Below are positions 61,634 through 64,000 of a stretch of 64,000 nt of DNA, one piece after another. The notes under the pieces are model-generated. The model saw only the letters and a program-made list of their open reading frames with translations. It was not told the origin of the DNA and did no database searches. Origin of the DNA: Pelargonium nanum (taxonomy: Eukaryota > Streptophyta > Magnoliopsida > Geraniales > Geraniaceae); contig JAYMTF010000046.1 of the NCBI GenBank assembly GCA_036897485.1, positions 1 through 64,000 on the forward strand, given 5' to 3'. Made by a program: the position numbers and the translations under genes. Each line of letters starts with the position of its first letter. Position 1 is the first letter of the stretch.

Positions 61634-63275
61634 CTAAGATAGAGGCTTAGGTTGTTTCTCCAACCACCCATCTTGGTTTATGAAAGTTGCAACATTTGTA
61701 GACATATTCCACTCCTCTTGGGTCAGCTTCTTCTCCCACTTCACCCTTTGGGACATGTTTGCCCCGACTCCCGTGCAACCATCTTCAGAATAAGTTATCG
61801 TTCCTCTGCACGAATCGGAATTAAGTAACTTGTATTCAATCTTCCCATATTGAAGTGCAAAAAATGAGAAATCGGTGAAAAATCTTACTCTTTTCCGGAG
61901 AATATCCACGAGGACCATCCCTCGGGGACAACAACATTTGACATTTTTGTACCATGAAACAACACTCTTGAATATTGATCATAGGCTCTTCCAAGATATG
62001 CAGACCCGGTCCCGCCAATGAGACCAGAGTTGAAAACAAAACCACTTGTGTCATTTATGCTTTTTCGACCTTGTGCTGTAATGAAACCTTTATGATCACC
62101 TAGAACCGATCCGAGTAAGTTTATTAGACAATCCTACACCCAAAAAAAAAAGAATAATAATTAGATATTTGAGAACCAACAAGCTTAATTTCACTTTCGA
62201 TTTTCTAACCTGATAAATGGATTGCCCGTCACCCCAAATAAAATCCACCGCACCTTCAATGAAGCAAGATTCAAAATAGTGGCGGCCTTTTGAATCGGTC
62301 AATGTGTCTTGTATACTGTTGAAGGTGCAACAATAAAACGAAATCTTGTCCGCTCCTATTAGAGCAGCCGGTGCCCATGTTAATGGTCCTCCCTCCCCTC
62401 GGGGTATAGGTTTGTTGTATGTATTCTGCGACGACAACAACAACAATCATCAAGACGGGTTATTCACATTTCATTTGATATTTAGAGACGAAACGAAAAC
62501 TAAGCAATGATAATTCCAAACATTTCCCAAAAGACAATAGAGGTGTCTCCTAAGCAACGTACTTGTAATATGTGCAAGACGTAATTCACAGTCCGATACG
62601 AATGATACATGACGTACGAACATAAGCCAAACGACATAAGGGGAAAAAATGAAAATGCAACTAACAATCATCAGAATTCAAGAATTGTCAACAATAGTAC
62701 CTTGAAAGCAAGATTCCTAGCCACAAAATTGTCTGCATTCACTGTAAAAGTAGTGCTCTCAATGGGATCTCCAGCATCTCCCCATTGAATGATGGTCAAG
62801 TCTCTACTCTCTCCATCAAGAGCTATGAACTGTTTGTTCTGAGGGATTTTGACCTTTTCACTGACAAAAAAATAGAAACAATTAATAAATAAAATAACAA
62901 TTCACTACTATTGTGTCAAAAGAATAGGTCTACACCTTTATTGTTAACAGTATGATCAAGTTGCGCCATCAGATTCATAAGAAAAACACAAGCAATATCT
63001 CACATATGGCGATGTTCATAAGTAAATTAAACATTTCTCAAAATATAAACTTACTTATAAACACCTGCTTTCACCTTGATTTGTATCCAATCCTTGTTGT
63101 TTGATGGGACAGAATCAATGGCTTGCTGCACTGTGGTGAAATCACCATGTCCTGATTGATCAACAGTGATGGTTCTTGAAACCAGAGCTTGTGAGATGGG
63201 TCTTGATTGAGAGAATTTAAAGAAGAAGAAGAAGGTGAGAAGCAAAACAAGAAGGAGATTAGTGATCAAATGCAT
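61634..63275 (-). CDS. Secreted pectin methylesterase, type II (PME copy E)
   Basis: The start MHLITNLLLVLLLTFFFFFK at 63,275 corresponds to the start of the other copies; in-frame codons further upstream are not expected to be used. Exon 2 (about 62,701-62,863) begins EKVKIPQNKQFIALDGESRD, and exon 3 (about 62,210-62,425) has WAPAALIGADKISFY, NSIQDTLTDSKGRHYFESC and GAVDFIWGDGQSIYQ. Exon 4 (about 61,889-62,132) reads DCLINLLGSVLGDHKGFITA through YLGRAYDQYSRV to WSSWIFSGKE without interruption. Exon 5 ends LEKQPKPLS. Tyr again replaces the usual Trp. Intron 3 is only about 77 bp, without the insertion found in copies A-D. The promoter motif of A-D was not found upstream. It is probably functional and the most divergent in structure. 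Confidence 0.88.
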
Positions 63276-63289
63276 GTTGTTGAAGTGAT

Positions 63290-64000
63290 TGTGAAAAGTG
63301 TGTGCTATTGTACATGTGTCAACCAATAATGTAATGGTTAGAAGATCTAAGTTGTGGAACATTCCTAAAAATATGAGATGGCTAAATAAATGGTGAATCA
63401 AATTTTTAGGTACATTTGGACTCACATTTATGAGATGGCTATTGTTATTTATCCCTAGTAACGATCGTTTTGACGGAATTAAAGTTGAATTACAATTTGG
63501 TAAATGGTTTCTTGAAATAACATATTCTTGTTCTAAACGGAAAAATATGTTTGCAAAAATAACATTATGTAGAGTTTCATTCATAAGTTAATGATTCAAC
63601 CACTGTTTATACACAAACACATCATAATTAGTAGAACAATTAATGTGAGGATTTCACTTGAAAAATAGTGCAACAAATTGGGGCATTATACACACACAGA
63701 CACGAACGTTCCTATAACTTTATGGTGTGAATGATATGATTTATAAAACATATTATAAGTTTGATATTTTGCAATTCAGTTAAATCATCAATTCATTAAT
63801 TGATGTGTTTCATCCCACTAATGGATAGATCGTTTTGTACAAGGCATATAGCATTGCGCAAACTATACACTCTCTATCTTAAAACTAGTATGCATCCCGT
63901 GCGATGCAGGGTGGTAAGAATTTACAGTAAAAATTAATATTACTATTATTTATCCCGTACGTTGCACGTGCGTTGCACGGGAGAGTAGTAAATAATACCA
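63290..64000. other. PME E upstream region and right edge of the window
   Basis: AT-rich sequence with no supported gene. The first few hundred bases should be the PME E promoter, but they lack the motif of the other copies. The end carries a GC-rich repeat described separately. Confidence 0.5.
63881..63990. repeat. Dispersed repeat with CCCGTGCG..GCACGG palindromes, possibly Helitron-related
   Basis: ACTAGTATGCATCCCGTGCG, ATGCAGGG and GCACGTGCGTTGCACGGG occur within about 110 bp. Such words are familiar from high-copy plant repeats, some of them Helitron ends. No complete end or boundary is visible because the window stops here, so the class is uncertain. Confidence 0.35.

Overview
The window is nuclear DNA of a flowering plant, almost certainly a eudicot. 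It is AT-rich. Genes are split by many short GT-AG introns, introns and spacers carry small transposons and microsatellites, and the encoded proteins are plant ones: a plastid Clp protease subunit with a transit peptide, a plastid IREG3/MAR1 transporter, an LRK10-type receptor kinase, plant-type pectin methylesterases and a polyubiquitin gene with a leader intron. The species cannot be fixed from sequence alone. A rosid is plausible but is only an inference.

Layout, left to right; nearly all genes are on the minus strand. 1-5.0 kb: AT-rich spacer with no supported gene. 5.2-9.8 kb: CLPP5, nine exons that join into an intact 293-residue frame; its introns hold two MITE families, an LTR-like fossil and a 194-bp tandem duplication. 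10.9-17.7 kb: an EFR3-like ARM-repeat plasma-membrane scaffold with a repeat-bearing leader intron. 18.7-23.5 kb: spacer. 23.6-28.9 kb: an RPAP3-like TPR co-chaperone. 29.7-31.5 kb: polyubiquitin with eight head-to-tail units and a 1.25-kb leader intron. 34.0-37.1 kb: an IES2/INO80B-like subunit (PAPA-1 plus HIT zinc finger). About 38.9 kb: a possible divergent plus-strand small gene. 40.0-42.6 kb: an LRK10L-type receptor kinase. 44.3-49.3 kb: IREG3/MAR1. 50.7-63.3 kb: a tandem array of five pectin methylesterase genes, of which the leftmost is a pseudogene.

Most genes are unrelated housekeeping or signalling loci that simply lie side by side. The PME array is the one real gene cluster: four intact secreted enzymes with the same five-exon plan and a shared promoter motif, presumably for cell-wall pectin de-esterification, perhaps in a particular tissue.

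The most notable non-genic signal is that the leader intron of the IES2-like gene contains a decayed copy of exon 1 plus intron 1 of the RPAP3-like gene 9 kb away. Other points are a tyrosine in place of the usual active-site tryptophan in all five PMEs, the insertion history of PME intron 3 (which separates the rightmost gene from the others), a near-perfect 30-bp-arm hairpin at 39.5 kb, triple direct repeats upstream of the receptor kinase, and recurrent 0.1-0.2-kb tandem duplications in 5'-proximal introns. I found no clearly new multi-gene system.
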